Assembly (NCBI GenBank): GCA_963978895.1
Contig: OZ022247.1
Location: forward strand, 5,443,266 to 5,507,265
DNA length: 64,000 nucleotides
Origin: Erpobdella octoculata
Taxonomy: Eukaryota > Annelida > Clitellata > Hirudinida > Erpobdellidae
Reading direction: 5' to 3'
Below are positions 47,147 through 58,890 of the stretch, piece after piece (position 1 is the first letter of the stretch; each line of letters starts with the position of its first letter). Under the pieces are notes generated by a model that had not been told where the DNA came from, ran no database searches, and saw only the letters and a program-made list of their open reading frames with translations. The position numbers were made by a program, and so were the translations under genes.

Positions 47147-47206
47147 TATAAAATAAAAGAGTAATATAAGAAAAAATTGATTGCAAAATTTGTGTTTTAA
47201 TTACAT

Positions 47207-48239
47207 TGCATACACTTCAGATGTTTTTGCCCTGGTTGCTCAACGTGGTTTCAATATTCATGGTTATGCTGATGATCTACAAATCTACGATCATTGCGGC
47301 ACTGAGAGTATCGGCGTGCTCGCGGACAGATTGGACGGCTGCGTTTCGGAGATAATGGAATGGATGAAATGCAATCGACTAAAGTTAAATGCCTCCAAGA
47401 CAGAGGTCATTCTACTGGGATCCTCTAGACGTCGGTTGCACTGCACCTTTGACGAGATCAATATAACTGGAAACATCATTCGTCTCGTCGATAGGGTTCG
47501 CAATCTTGGGGTCATCATAGATTCTCAACTGACTTTCAGCGAACACGTTGCAAAATTGGTCAACACCAGTTACTACCATCTACGACAGATGAGGTCAGTT
47601 CGCAAATCCCTCACGGTCGATTCTTCGCATGCACTTGCCCGCGCTTTGATCTTGTCTAGACTTGATTATTGTAATTGTCTACTCAGTGGAATACCGGATA
47701 TGTTAATGAGGCGGCTTGATGGTGTCATGCGTGCCACGGCTAGGCTGATTCTCCGATTGCCTCGATACGGTCATGTCACTAAAGCGATTCACGACCGACT
47801 ACACTGGCTGAACATGCAGGCGCGTATCGACTTCAAGCTATCTCTCACTGCGTACCGATGCCTCCATGGTTCTGCGCCGTCATACCTCTCCGGTCTGTGC
47901 ATTCCGGTGACTCAGTTTCCTGGCCGATCTCACCTTCGCTCTGCTTCTTCCGGTCAGCTTCTTGTTCCTTCCTGCGGAACCAGGACGTTTGGACCGAGGG
48001 CTTTTGCAGTTTCTTGTCCAACTACCTGGAACAATCTACCGATTGAACTTACCGATCCGGCGTGTGTCGATAGCGTTTATGTTTTTAGGAAACGACTTAA
48101 AACTCATTTTTTTCTTCGTATGACGAACGGATATTGACCCCTTTTTGTTTCTGATGTGTGATTCTGTTCGTTCGTTTATTTTGGCACTGCCGCCTCGTGC
48201 TCTGAGAAATTTTTCTTTTTAGAGAGCACGTTAAATAAA

Positions 48240-48272
<33 letters not shown>
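47207..48272 (+). pseudogene. 5'-truncated CR1-group LINE
   Basis: One frame of about 310 codons encodes the C-terminal part of a LINE reverse transcriptase, beginning just before the catalytic GYADDLQIYDH. It continues through LKLNASKTEVILLGS, LSRLDYCNCLLSGIP, HDRLHWLNMQARIDFKL and RAFAVSCPTTWNNLPIEL to a TGA at about 48135. The 3' UTR holds a hairpin (GTGCTCT 48197-48203 with AGAGCAC 48223-48229) and ends in (AAT)n. It split a Helitron-tail repeat, with a possible ACAT target duplication (47203-47206 and 48273-48276). The frame has no internal stop but lacks the endonuclease and most RT motifs. Confidence 0.9.
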
Positions 48273-48275
<3 letters not shown>

Positions 48276-48349
48276 TATAAGAACATTGGTTTTAAAAATT
48301 CGTTTTTAATTTACTTGTTTATTCTTTATTCCTTTAAAATTTTTAAAGT

Positions 48350-48840
48350 GCATAGAAAAATCTTAGAAAAGATTATAAGTAGCACTAGGCATCAGTTCAA
48401 AAAGACAGACTCAAAAGAGAATATGAAAGCAAGTAGTACATAAATAAAAATAAAAGGTCACACATACAAGACAAGTCAATTCTATTCAAGACTGTGTAAA
48501 AGCTAGTTTAAAAAGATATGCCAGCAGGCTAGAACGGAACTCCAAAGCAGCTCTACACTTGCGCACGTCCGGCGGAAAGGCGTTCCAGAAAGCAGGTCCT
48601 ACAGAGTGAAAAGAAAGTCCTCCAAAAGTCGTGAGTCGTGGTCTTGGGGTGATGAAGGTGAGTTAAGCACGCTCCACATCGAAAAACTTGAGTTGACGCA
48701 ACCCGATAAAATCTGGCACGTCCAGTGCGATCGGAGTTTGTAGATGTGGCATAGCCTTGCGACTCCGCACGCCTGGATTTTGACCCAGTCGCATGTATTT
48801 CCCCATGAGACTGAGTTTTATCAAGCTTGCCGAGTGCCAA
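48350..48840 (-). pseudogene. LINE 3' fragment, minus strand
   Basis: Minus-strand translation reads the end of a LINE protein: RLTTFGGLSFHSVGPAFW, NAFPPDVRKCRAALEF and RSSLLAYLFKLAF before a stop near 48500. The remaining stretch down to about 48350 is presumably its 3' UTR. Upstream domains are absent. Confidence 0.7.
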
Positions 48841-49700
48841 CGAATCAGCGTTAAGAACTTTCTTGAAGAAAAGTACTTGTCTTTAAAAAAAACTGTTAAA
48901 TAATAAAAATAAAAATTTAAAAAATAATTTAAATTAAATTAATAATTTATTATTTCGATAAACAAACACTATAGATAATATATGTGAGGCCATAGATATG
49001 TCTATGGATGAAGCATATGAAGCTGCCATTTTCAACCTTTCACCTGACATACTTTCTCGTGATTGGTTGGGGAAAAAACTGGGTCAAAATGTAAAATACA
49101 CGCGATTACAACGTGCCAGTCGTGTCGGGTGTGTGCGTGACTAGTTCACATCGACCGATTTGATCTGATTTTCCTGTGTTATGTTGTCGGGTCGTATCTA
49201 GTTTGTCGATGTGGAGCGTGCTTTAGTCAGCCGATCGAAGGAAAAATCGTCTTGCCAGTGTTGTTTTGCTAGTAATTGGGCACTGATGTACTTTGGTGAA
49301 CCGGATATCATTGCATTGAAGACCAGGGTAGCTATTTTTAGCGTAATTCTTTGAGGTAGTTTTAACCCGCGCTAAAAAAGGTAATAAACACATTAAAGTT
49401 CAAACAGCCATGGACACCCGGAAACTAGTAATAATACGCTTCAAAAGTAATAAGATAATATTCAAAATAATAATGTTTGCTCAGTTTTGTTTACATGATT
49501 GCGATAATATTAGACAGTTTCATGCTGTCATAGTTCCGCTTAGGTAAATGCAATAAGTTTGAACTAGCCAAATCGGTGGTCCATTAAAACATGTACTGAA
49601 TCTAGGATGTTGTAATAGGCATGTTTCATAAGTTTGCGCAGAGTTACTTTAGTACTCATAACATGCCCTTGACCCAATGTCCAGGTGACCACAGAGTACT
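48841..49700. other. Unassigned region
   Basis: A short plus-strand frame (about 48990-49143) begins MSMDEAYEAAIFNLSPDILS and stops after about 50 codons, with no domain recognised. I see nothing else definable. Confidence 0.3.
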
Positions 49701-49719
49701 CGTTTGTGCTTTACCAACA

Positions 49720-50400
49720 TTACTTGGTTAATATCATTGGACGGAAAGCCAGCAGCACCTCCCATTTGATCATATACTTCTGCAGACCGCAAGGAAATAA
49801 TGCTTTACTTGGCATTAGAGATCAGTTCCTTAGCAAGAGACACATCGCACGAATGACCTTGCAACAAGGCATTTGCCGGTAACAGTAAACCCAGTAATTT
49901 GACAGTTTCTCAACCGAAAATCAGCCAAAGCTTTCTTCTAGTTGGCCACAATTTCGAGGGTCTGCAAAAAGTTAACACTGTTATTCTTAACAACAACAAT
50001 TGAAGATTTGTAGTGGTCTATCCATACTTGTGCAGGTAACCGTCTGATTATGTCGCTTTCATATGTATTCCGCAAAATGTCTACCGTAATACATATACAG
50101 TTGTTTGTTCGCATAAATTGAAATTTTGTTTACCTCTGAGCCTCTGATTCCATAGCATGTCCAACCACAAAATGGAGCAAGTGGTCGTAGGAGAGCATTT
50201 CTGCGGCCCAAAATGTCTTCCAATATTTTCTGGACGCCTCTTTTTCCGCCGCTCATCACACTGGCCCCGTCTTAGCATAACATAACCAGTAGGGTCCAGC
50301 CGAGAAGCTTTGTTAGCAACAAACTTTTTGCTTTTGGCGTCTACCTCATTCACTGTGATCATTGAGATCAAGTGCTCTATTATCTTTCCTTAACACATAG
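49720..50400 (-). pseudogene. Decayed TTF/ZMYM-type hAT transposase fragment
   Basis: Minus-strand frames with shifts show DGASVMSGGKRGVQKIL followed, in another frame, by YDHLLHFVVGHAM. This pair ('DGAS-MSG' and a 'H-LHLVV-HA' motif) is typical of the catalytic region of TTF-type zinc-finger hAT proteins. Further down, RRLPAQVWIDHYKSSIVVV fits the following segment. Several stops and frameshifts make it inactive. TIRs were not found. Confidence 0.65.
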
Positions 50401-50672
50401 CGAATAACTACAGTTGATCTATCCTCAACATTGTATTGATCTCGAGTTTCATCGTATTAAAGTTTACATGTTAACATTTTTTAGCTAAACTTTTTGTTTT
50501 GAAGATAAAAGCGTTGGGCATTATCTTTATATTATCTATAACCTACTATCGCCTAACGCTTTCATCTTCCAAACGAAAAGATTAGTTCAAAAATGTACAC
50601 TTGGTGTATTCGGACTCAAATCCATGCACGTATAATTGAGAGTGCAAACTTACACACATGAAACTGAAAAAA

Positions 50673-51369
50673 ATTGAAAAAAACCGCCATCTTTGAACGC
50701 TCATAAATTCATTTCTGGAATAAGAATTTGAAAAATTCTTCCCTTATCAGATGGTCCCATTCAGGGGTCGTTTTCTCATGTAGAGTGCAGCTCCGTTTCG
50801 CCTGATGGGGTGGCTGTAGCGTGGGTCAAAAACTAGTGCTGAATCCGGGGTACCGATTTTCGAGCGCTCATAACTCCGGAACCGGAAGTCACGTGACCCT
50901 GCGATTTAAACTCGAGTTAAGGCACATAGACCCTTATGTTTTTTTTTAAGTTTTGTTTTTCTAGGTCACGTGGTTCCAGAGATATTCGACGTCTACTCCG
51001 CAAGCGTCTGTAGCCCAAAATTGAAAAAAAAACCGCCATCTTTGAACGCCCATAAATCAATTTCTGTAATACGAATTTGAAAAATTCTACCCCTATCATG
51101 TCGTTCCATTCAGGGGTCGTCTTCTCATGTAGAGTGCAGTTCCGTTGCGCCTAATGGGATGGCTTTAGCCTGGGCCAAAAAATAGTGCCGAATCCGGGGT
51201 ACCGATTTTTGAGCGCTCATAACTCCGGAACCGGAAATCACGTGACCCTGCGATTTAAACTCGAGTTAAGGCACATAGACACTTTTATTCTTTGTTAGTT
51301 TGGTTTTTTTAAGATCACGTGGTTCCAGATATAGTCGACGTCGAATCCGCAAGCGTTTATAGCCCAAAA
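50673..51369. repeat. Two tandem copies of a ~347-bp unit
   Basis: Copy 1 (50673-51019) and copy 2 (51020-51369) share the same order of segments, from AACCGCCATCTTTGAACGC through AGGGGTCG and CATAACTCCGGAACCGGAA to TAGCCCAAAA, with scattered differences. Copy 1 has two CACGTG hexamers (about 50890 and 50968); copy 2 keeps the first and has ATCACGTGG for the second. No coding sequence is recognised. Confidence 0.9.
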
Positions 51370-52038
51370 AGCGGAAGAGAACGTGGTCGAACAGACTTCG
51401 GTCGGCACCAGAAGTAGATCTCGTTGACCCCCTTGTACCTGTAAAACTTAGGTCGCTGGCTATTACCGTTTTTGAGAAATTGCGATTTCCGTGATTGTTG
51501 GATTCCTATCCCTCCCGGCTTCGGTATCGTATTCAACTATAGCGGACTCGCCGCGCTTTGCACTTGAAGTCCTTTACATTAGTATAGGAGCGTTGTTTAA
51601 AAAAAAATATTTTTTTACTTTATATTTTTGCTTGCTTGCTTGTATGTTAGATGTGAAAATGAAAAAACTTCTCGTCATCCAATGAAACTGAAACTTAAAA
51701 TATAAACTTAATAGTCTTCGTGACAATGCATTTAACTGTTTTTGTACACTTTTTAAAAAACAATTTATTTTAACGCTAGTTTTAAAAAACTAATTGTGTA
51801 CATTTTTTTCGTTTTTTCGGATCTGTAATTGTTAAAACGTATCCAACTTATTTTAATAATGATAAGCCAATTTATAGAGCGTCAGTAAATTTGTCTCATC
51901 AGAATCTCATTGAATGCTGTCATGTCGGACGGTTGGGTTATTCTTGGGTGGATTGCAACCCCTGGATTACTGAGATGTTTTCCATTTTACTGGATATAAT
52001 ATAGGTATATTTTACAAATATTTTATTAAAGTTTTCTA
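51370..52038. other. Unassigned AT-rich region
   Basis: No gene, tRNA or repeat terminus is recognised between the 347-bp duplication and the Helitron 5' module at 52039. Confidence 0.3.
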
Positions 52039-52473
<435 letters not shown>

Positions 52474-52659
52474 TGATCTTGTTAGCCAATAGTACCGCTC
52501 TTAACAACCCTGGTTGCCATCACTATTTTTTTTAAATTACTGATATGTTTAAAATTTATTTTATCAAAGATGAAGAACTGTCTTTTAAAAATACATCAAA
52601 TTATTTTACGCTGAAAATATCTTGGGTATATATTGATAAAGGTTGTTGAGGAGTGGCTT

Positions 52660-52830
52660 CAAAATTTGATGAATAGTCCTCTTGATGAATAGACTTTAGA
52701 TGAACAGTCCTTATGATGAAACGTCCTCTTGATGAATAGTCCTTTGATGAATAGTCTCTTGATGAATAGTCCCTTGATGAATAGTCCTTGATGAACAGTC
52801 CCTTGATGAATCGTACTTTGATGAAAAGTC
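52660..52830. repeat. Minisatellite with TTGATGAATAGTCCC core
   Basis: About 11 units of 13-17 bp. Overlapping frames of Ser-Arg-Asp-Tyr or Ile-His-Gln-Gly repeats on the minus strand are artefacts. Confidence 0.88.
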
Positions 52831-52834
52831 CGCA

Positions 52835-53299
52835 TACCATAGACGATATCGATGTGCACGTAAGAATTTATTGCGCACAGGCGTGTAATAGAAGTTATTA
52901 TGCAATTGTACCTATATACACTCTCAGTCCTAGAGATCAAAAGAAGTGGCACTGCAATCGAAAAATATCATATAATGAGATTTTTAAAAATCTCAGAAGC
53001 AAGGACCACTTCTCAACGATGGCCGTCAATTCACAAGAAATGTCATGTATACTGAAATTCTTTAATAACTAATTATTGCACTCTTTAATTTTCACATCCT
53101 TTGAATTTATATGAAATATTTTAGTAAATTGAAAATTTAAACACAATAAAAAATTTCATTAAATTTGCTTATATATAAAAAAAAAAAATTTTATGGTTAT
53201 CAAATGTTATTTTGTTTTTGTTGACTATTTTTTATAAAATATATCCAAAGTACATCGTAATTTTAAAACATCTGTCCTTGGGACGGGCAAAACCACTAG
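52835..53299 (+). mobile_element. Helitron copy, first of a tandem pair
   Basis: Shares the whole stretch from GACGATATCGATGTGCACG to the 3' end with 53405-53877, and ends in a TGTCCTTGGGACGGG hairpin, CAAAACCACTAG and T. Its 5' part is replaced by the minisatellite upstream. Confidence 0.75.
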
Positions 53300-53877
53300 T
53301 ATATTATAGTAGCCCACGTCACTCACTCACTGATTCTGTCACGCTTACGTAATTAGTCGTATAGACCAAGGATGTCTTGATATAACTAGTTATATCAAGA
53401 CATCCTTGTATAGACGATATCGATGTGCACGTAAGAATTTATTGCAAGCAGGCCTGTAATAAAAGTTATTTTGCAATTGTACCTATATACATTCTCAGTC
53501 CTAGAGATCAAAAGATGTGGCGCTGCAATCGAAAAATATTATATAATGAGATTTTAAAAAATCTCAGAAGCAAGGACCACTTTTCAACGATGGCAGTCAA
53601 TTCACAAGAAATGTCGCGTATACTGAAATTCTGAAATTCTTTAATAACTAATTATTGCACTCTTTAATTTTCACATTTTTTGAGTTTATGTGAAATATTT
53701 TAGTAAATTGGAAATTTAAACACAATAAAAAAATGTCATTCAATTTGCTTATATATACAAAAAAATTGTTATGGTTATCAAATGTCATTTTGTTTTTGTT
53801 GACTATTTTTTATAAAATGTATCCAAAGTACATCGTAATTTTAAAACATCCGTCCTTGGGACGGGTAAAACCACTAG
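53300..53877 (+). mobile_element. Helitron copy, second of a tandem pair
   Basis: Follows the first copy's CTAG directly. Its start resembles TAGCCCACGTCACTCACTCA, as also seen near 55025. It ends with the perfect hairpin CCGTCC-TT-GGGACGG, TAAAACCACTAG and T. The roughly 70-codon frames in both copies differ mostly at amino-acid-changing sites, so they are not under protein-level constraint. Confidence 0.8.
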
Positions 53878-54300
53878 TTAATAATATTATGCATTGCCCT
53901 GTCTTTGATAATTTTATGTTATCATCAGATATAAAGAATAGACAAACAAGACATACAGGTATCTTTCATTTACCTTACTGCAGATTAAAAATACTTTCTA
54001 CAAGTGTTTACCTCATTGGACCAAAATTATGGAACATTTTACCAGAAGACATCAGATGTGTATCTTCAGTTCACATTTTTAAAATTCTTGTCAAGAAATT
54101 TATTTGTGAACATAATTTACAATCGTTTCTATGAAAAACTGAGCATTGTGTTTATATTTGATTTTGTGTGTGTGTGTGATTTATGTTTCTTTTTGTAAAG
54201 GGTGGCTACACTACAAGCATTGCTTATTAGTAGTCTCCCTGTTGACATTTCATTTCATTATGCAGATATGTTGACAAATAAAGTAAAAAAAAATATAAAA
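53878..54300 (+). pseudogene. 5'-truncated LINE fragment with poly(A) tail
   Basis: The frame 53880-54134 reads the C-terminus of a LINE protein: RQTRHTGIFHLPYCRLKI, YLIGPKLWNILPEDI and SVHIFKILVKKFI, then a stop. It is followed by a 3' UTR with AATAAAG and an A-rich tail (about 54280-54305). It begins at the T after the preceding Helitron's CTAG. Confidence 0.75.
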
Positions 54301-54339
54301 AAAACACGAAGAGAAAGATCTGCAAGGCTTCAGTTGGTG

Positions 54340-54920
54340 TTTCCCACCCCTTATGTTTCTGTAATCCACGTTTAAATGTGTATAAAAGCCTTTCAGCATG
54401 TCCGTTTGACTGTGGATGGAAGGGTGGAAACCTTACATGGGTGATCCCATGTTGCTAGCAATTGTCCTGAAAAACTAAACTGGAGAATTGTGTGCCATTG
54501 TCAGATACAATAGTTTTCGGATAACTGAAATGTGCAAATAAGCGTCTGATTTATTTTAGCGTTGCTGAAGTCGCAACAGAGTTCATTTCGATAAGTTCAG
54601 GCCATTAAAAATGTTGGTCTACAACTACCAGATACATGAATTCCGCTCCATGGTAGCCACGAACAGATTGGATATTTGATGGGTGAATTGGCATCAATCT
54701 GGGAGGAATAACAACGGCGAACCACATTTTTAATGTCTTGTGTCCTTGTGATACTTCCTGGATTATGAACTTTTTTATGAGTTTTTGAAATCTGGGAGTT
54801 GTCGAATCCATGGAAACCCCAGGAGATCATTAGCTTCTGTGACATGGCATAATCATTGGCCCTGATGACTACATTCAGCGTTGTCAGTGATAGAAAATTT
54901 TGTTTCAAACCAGCCATCGA
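54340..54920 (-). pseudogene. Ty3/gypsy-type integrase fragment
   Basis: Minus-strand frames, broken by several shifts and stops, show short integrase hallmarks: a PWS-type entry to the catalytic core, VSDNGTQFSS around the second catalytic Asp, and HPQSNGHAER leading to the Glu. No LTRs, protease or reverse transcriptase lie nearby, so this is a small dead piece of an LTR retroelement. Confidence 0.75.
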
Positions 54921-54959
54921 CTTGGAGCAGTTGACCTTTGCTGTCCCATGTTTACAGCT

Positions 54960-55860
54960 GTAATTTCATCGATTTTGGTTTGGATTATATGAAAGATAAT
55001 ATGTGTTTGGGTATTAATATTAATAAAGCCCTCGTCACTCTCTCACTGACTCACTGACTCACTCACTCACTCACTCACTCACTCACTGTTATTGGTAGAT
55101 AAAAATCTTGACGACACTACACTTTCATCGCTTCAGTAATGGCTGAAAAGCAGGTTTTAAAAAGGTTTTGCTTGAAAACGATCTTAATCTCTGAGAATTT
55201 GGAAAAAAACCTGGACTACTACTCATCGTGCAACTGTACAATAATTGCCAAATGACAGTGATGACATTAACATGAAATTGAAGTTTTTTGTAATTATTTG
55301 GCAGGACGAGGCACATCATCTCAGAACAGCATATAACTCTTTTAACTTTCTTTACAAAGAAGAGCAACAAATTATCTCGATTTTAGCTATGTTGTCTATT
55401 GACAAGGATTTATTCAATAACTTTGATGAGAAAGTTCTGAACACTGACAACTGACAATATGATATTGAGAGTGATTGAAAGTATACACATCTTTTGTTGT
55501 TTTTCTGAAGATTTTCTTCAAATTTTGTAAACAATAGTAAACATGCTCTTGCTCGAAGACATTGTAATATCCAATAATTAGTTTAGTTTTTTTTTTAAAT
55601 GTAAAAAAGTGATTTACTTACGCTAAGCATAGACTTATAATGTTAAGCAGATATACATTTTGGTTACAGGCTCTTTCATCCTTACTTGTTTCAGCCTAGC
55701 CCCATGTTGTTGCATGGATATTTAAAATTCGTTTGGCCTAAGGTAAGTCATGGACTTCTATATAGTGCCACCATATAGAAGTCCTTGGGTAAACCATAAC
55801 CATACTAAACTGTTAATTTTGCAGCTATAAATAGCAATATATTATTATTATTATTATTAT
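54960..55860. other. Repeat-rich spacer
   Basis: About 55020-55090 is an ACTC tetramer run next to GCCCTCGTCACTCTCTCACT, which resembles the 5' end of the Helitrons at 53.3 kb. The rest, including a 69-codon frame (55245-55454), has no recognised domain. Confidence 0.4.
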
Positions 55861-55965
55861 AAACCAGGCACGGGCAAGCCCCTCGCCGAACAATATAAAC
55901 ACAAACTGAACGCGCAAACAAATACAACAAAAATAACGAAAAACAAACAGAGCAAAATAAAAATC

Positions 55966-58890
55966 CTAAGCAAAATCAAATTGCATATCACCAAAAAAAT
56001 CATCCAAAAGTGATTTAAACAAAGACAACGATTCAGCAGACACCACCAGCCCAGGGAGCTGATTCCAGTCGTCCACCACTCTGTTACTGAAGTAATACTT
56101 CCTGCAATCTTTATGAGCCAACCTAGTAGCCAACTTGAACTCATGTCCCCTAGTTCTTTCGTAAGGGCAAAGGGTCAACCCCGGACAGTGGCAATCCATC
56201 AACTGACCAGACTTCATTTTATACAGAAGAATTAGGTCGGCTCGCTTTCTTCTATATGTCAGGGAAGGCAATCTGAGTTTCTTCAACCTCTCCGTATAAA
56301 TGAGACCTTTGCATGACCTGACCATTCTGGTAAACCTTCGCTGAACCCTTTCGAGTTCTTCAATCAGACCACGCCCGTGAGGACTCCAAATCTGAACTCC
56401 GTACTCCAATTGAGATCTAATCAGAGATTTGTACAATGTTACAAAAGCATCCTCAGGCAGATATTTCAAAGTTCTTCCAACTATACCCAACAAGGAATTG
56501 GCCTTTTTGATTCTAGAGAACACATGGTCTCTGAATTTCAATTTTGAATCCAGTATGATTCCTAGATCAGTAACCGAGCTAACTTCAGGAACCACAACAG
56601 ACAAACCTGATGTATCTTGCATATAGTAATCCGCTGCAAAACGATTACCTCCAACCTTTAAAACACAACATTTAGATGGATTCACTGTCATTTGCCATCT
56701 TGTGAACCACTGCTGCAATTTATAAATGTCGGACTGCAGTTCCCGAGTGTCTTTGAAGTCCGCGATCGGTCTAAACAACTTGGCGTCGTCCGCGAAAAGG
56801 TAGATGTTTTCGCTAACACCACAAATGTCATTGATATAGATCACAAATAACAATGGACCTAACACGCTTCCCTGAGGAACACCACTCAACACGGGAAAGG
56901 AATCAGAGAGTCCGCCCCTCAACTGAACTCTGAATGATCTCTCCGTCAAGTAACTTCTGATCCATTCTATCAATATTGGATGAACTCCATACTCCTTCAT
57001 CTTAAACAAGAGTCTCTTGTGTGGAATTCTGTCAAAAGCTTTTTCTAAGTCGGTGTAGATTGTATGCACCTCCAAACCAGAGTCAACTGAGAGAGTAACT
57101 TCGTCCAGGAACTTCAGCAACTGCAGGACCGTAGAGCGTGAAGGAAGAAATCCAAACTGTCTATGAGTGAAGATATCATATTGCAAAAAGTAGCTCATAA
57201 TGTGGTCTTTAATTATTGACTCGAGAATTTTGCAACATACTGATGTCAAAGCTATTGGCCTGTAGTTCTCGACCTTAGCTTTGCTACCTTTTTTATACAA
57301 CGGAACCACAACACTTGACTTCCAATCACATGGAACCACCCCCGAAGCCAATGATGCTCTGAAAATCCTCAACAAATGTTCATTTAAAACCAGTCTTGTT
57401 TCGCTCAAGATTCTTGAATGTATGCCATCCGGTCCCGCAGACTTTCCCCTGTTCAAGGCCATCAATTTTTTCTCAACAATGCCACTATCAATTTTCAATT
57501 CTGTCATTCCACAAGCCGGCACAATTGGGTGAAATGTATCATCGCCTTCAAAGAGATCTTCCCGTACATAAACCGACGAGAAGAATTTAGCGAGTGCTTC
57601 TGCTTTATCTCTGTCACACATTAAGTCAGTACCATCAACATTTAGAACACCAATACTCTCTTTAACCTTTGTAATTTTTTTAACACGGCTCCAAAACAAC
57701 TTCGGACAGGTTCTATACTCTAAGGCAATACGGCTCTGACTCTCGATGTTGAGCTGTTTTGACAATCTCTTGACTTTATCTCTGGTTACTCGGAACTCAG
57801 TCATTATGTCATCTCCATATTTGTAAATCCTTCTCCAAAGCTGATGTTTTAATTCAATGAGACATTTCAGCTCAGGTGTCATCCGAAAGGTAAACTTCTT
57901 GTAAATCTGCTTTTTAGGCACAAAACGACTTGTGAGTTCATTTAGAGTATTGCGAAAAAACCTCCATTCGGAATCCACAGAGGACTCCAGAGGTCTGTCA
58001 GTGTTAGACAAACACTCATCCAAAGCCATGCTAAGACCACCATAATCACCCAGTTCATAACAAAACCTCTTTTCGTCCGGCCTCAAATTCTTTGTGAAAC
58101 CAACCAATTTAAACCCCAAGATTGAATGATCACCATTCCCCAACGGAGAGTAATATTGAATGTCAGTGATGTTGTCGCCAGACGTAATCACCAGATCCAG
58201 GACGCTTGAAGTTTGATTGGCAGCCCTCCTAGTAGGCTCATCAACATGTTGAAGCAAAAAACTGTCATTTAAGAAATTAAGAAATTTATTTTCAATCTTC
58301 TCAGCCGAACCGTTGCAACTAAAGGTATTCCAGTTAATGTCCGGGAAGTTGAAATCACCAATAATAACATGTTCACCTCTCAATAAAATGAACTCCTCAA
58401 GTAACTGGATGAGAAGGTCATTATTCGCACCACTGGAATTGGGACTTCTGTATACTGACAATAAATTCATCGTCTTGTTGGTTAGGGCCAGCTTTATGCA
58501 CAAAGCCTCCTTAAATGGTGTACACAATGTCACTTCTGAGATATGGAGTTCTTCCCTGTAATATGCCACAATACCTCTGCAGGACTGACTAGCAAACCCA
58601 CTTGTTAAGACCTGGTACCCATCAATCTGAAACTCTGAAATACTCAATGGCTTGGTAAAGTGCTTAGGATTGGTCTCCAACAAAACAATTACATCTGGAA
58701 CTTCAATCAATGACTTTAAAACAAACAAAAACTCCGTAAACTTATTTGTTAAGCAGTCAACATTATTAAAAAGAATTGAAACAATGTCTTTTGGAGCACT
58801 TAAACTTGAACAGGACAATTTTATAAATTTTGTCTTCTGTGGGTTACCACATAGAAACCGCCTGGCTGCCCTCTCAATCTGAAAACCCAT
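55966..58890 (-). CDS. LINE ORF2: endonuclease and reverse transcriptase (974 aa)
   Basis: The ATG at 58890 lies inside the end of ORF1 (about 70-base overlap, different frame). The N-terminal third is an APE-type endonuclease: ILFNNVDCLTNK, VIVLLETN, VIIGDFNFPDINW, SVLDLVITSGDN and NGDHSILGF with the catalytic Asp-His pair. It nicks the genomic target. The reverse transcriptase follows: KSAGPDGIHSRIL, YRPIALTSVCCKIL, RQFGFLPSRSTVLQLL, YTDLEKAFDRIPH, GVPQGSVLGPLLFVIYIND and YLFADDAKLF, so all three catalytic aspartates are kept. The C-terminal part has RVQRRFTRMVRSCKGL and NRVVDDWNQLPG, as in CR1/Jockey proteins. No RNase H. With no stop or frameshift in 974 codons, it is young and could be active. 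Confidence 0.96.
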   Translation of the reverse strand: MGFQIERAARRFLCGNPQKTKFIKLSCSSLSAPKDIVSILFNNVDCLTNKFTEFLFVLKSLIEVPDVIVLLETNPKHFTKPLSISEFQIDGYQVLTSGFASQSCRGIVAYYREELHISEVTLCTPFKEALCIKLALTNKTMNLLSVYRSPNSSGANNDLLIQLLEEFILLRGEHVIIGDFNFPDINWNTFSCNGSAEKIENKFLNFLNDSFLLQHVDEPTRRAANQTSSVLDLVITSGDNITDIQYYSPLGNGDHSILGFKLVGFTKNLRPDEKRFCYELGDYGGLSMALDECLSNTDRPLESSVDSEWRFFRNTLNELTSRFVPKKQIYKKFTFRMTPELKCLIELKHQLWRRIYKYGDDIMTEFRVTRDKVKRLSKQLNIESQSRIALEYRTCPKLFWSRVKKITKVKESIGVLNVDGTDLMCDRDKAEALAKFFSSVYVREDLFEGDDTFHPIVPACGMTELKIDSGIVEKKLMALNRGKSAGPDGIHSRILSETRLVLNEHLLRIFRASLASGVVPCDWKSSVVVPLYKKGSKAKVENYRPIALTSVCCKILESIIKDHIMSYFLQYDIFTHRQFGFLPSRSTVLQLLKFLDEVTLSVDSGLEVHTIYTDLEKAFDRIPHKRLLFKMKEYGVHPILIEWIRSYLTERSFRVQLRGGLSDSFPVLSGVPQGSVLGPLLFVIYINDICGVSENIYLFADDAKLFRPIADFKDTRELQSDIYKLQQWFTRWQMTVNPSKCCVLKVGGNRFAADYYMQDTSGLSVVVPEVSSVTDLGIILDSKLKFRDHVFSRIKKANSLLGIVGRTLKYLPEDAFVTLYKSLIRSQLEYGVQIWSPHGRGLIEELERVQRRFTRMVRSCKGLIYTERLKKLRLPSLTYRRKRADLILLYKMKSGQLMDCHCPGLTLCPYERTRGHEFKLATRLAHKDCRKYYFSNRVVDDWNQLPGLVVSAESLSLFKSLLDDFFGDMQFDFA

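Noticed and set aside
52788..53634. A ~70-residue protein conserved between two copies (HVRIYC...LRSKDHFSTMAVNS)
   Set aside because: The two copies differ mostly at amino-acid-changing positions and lie in non-autonomous Helitrons, so there is no sign of protein selection.
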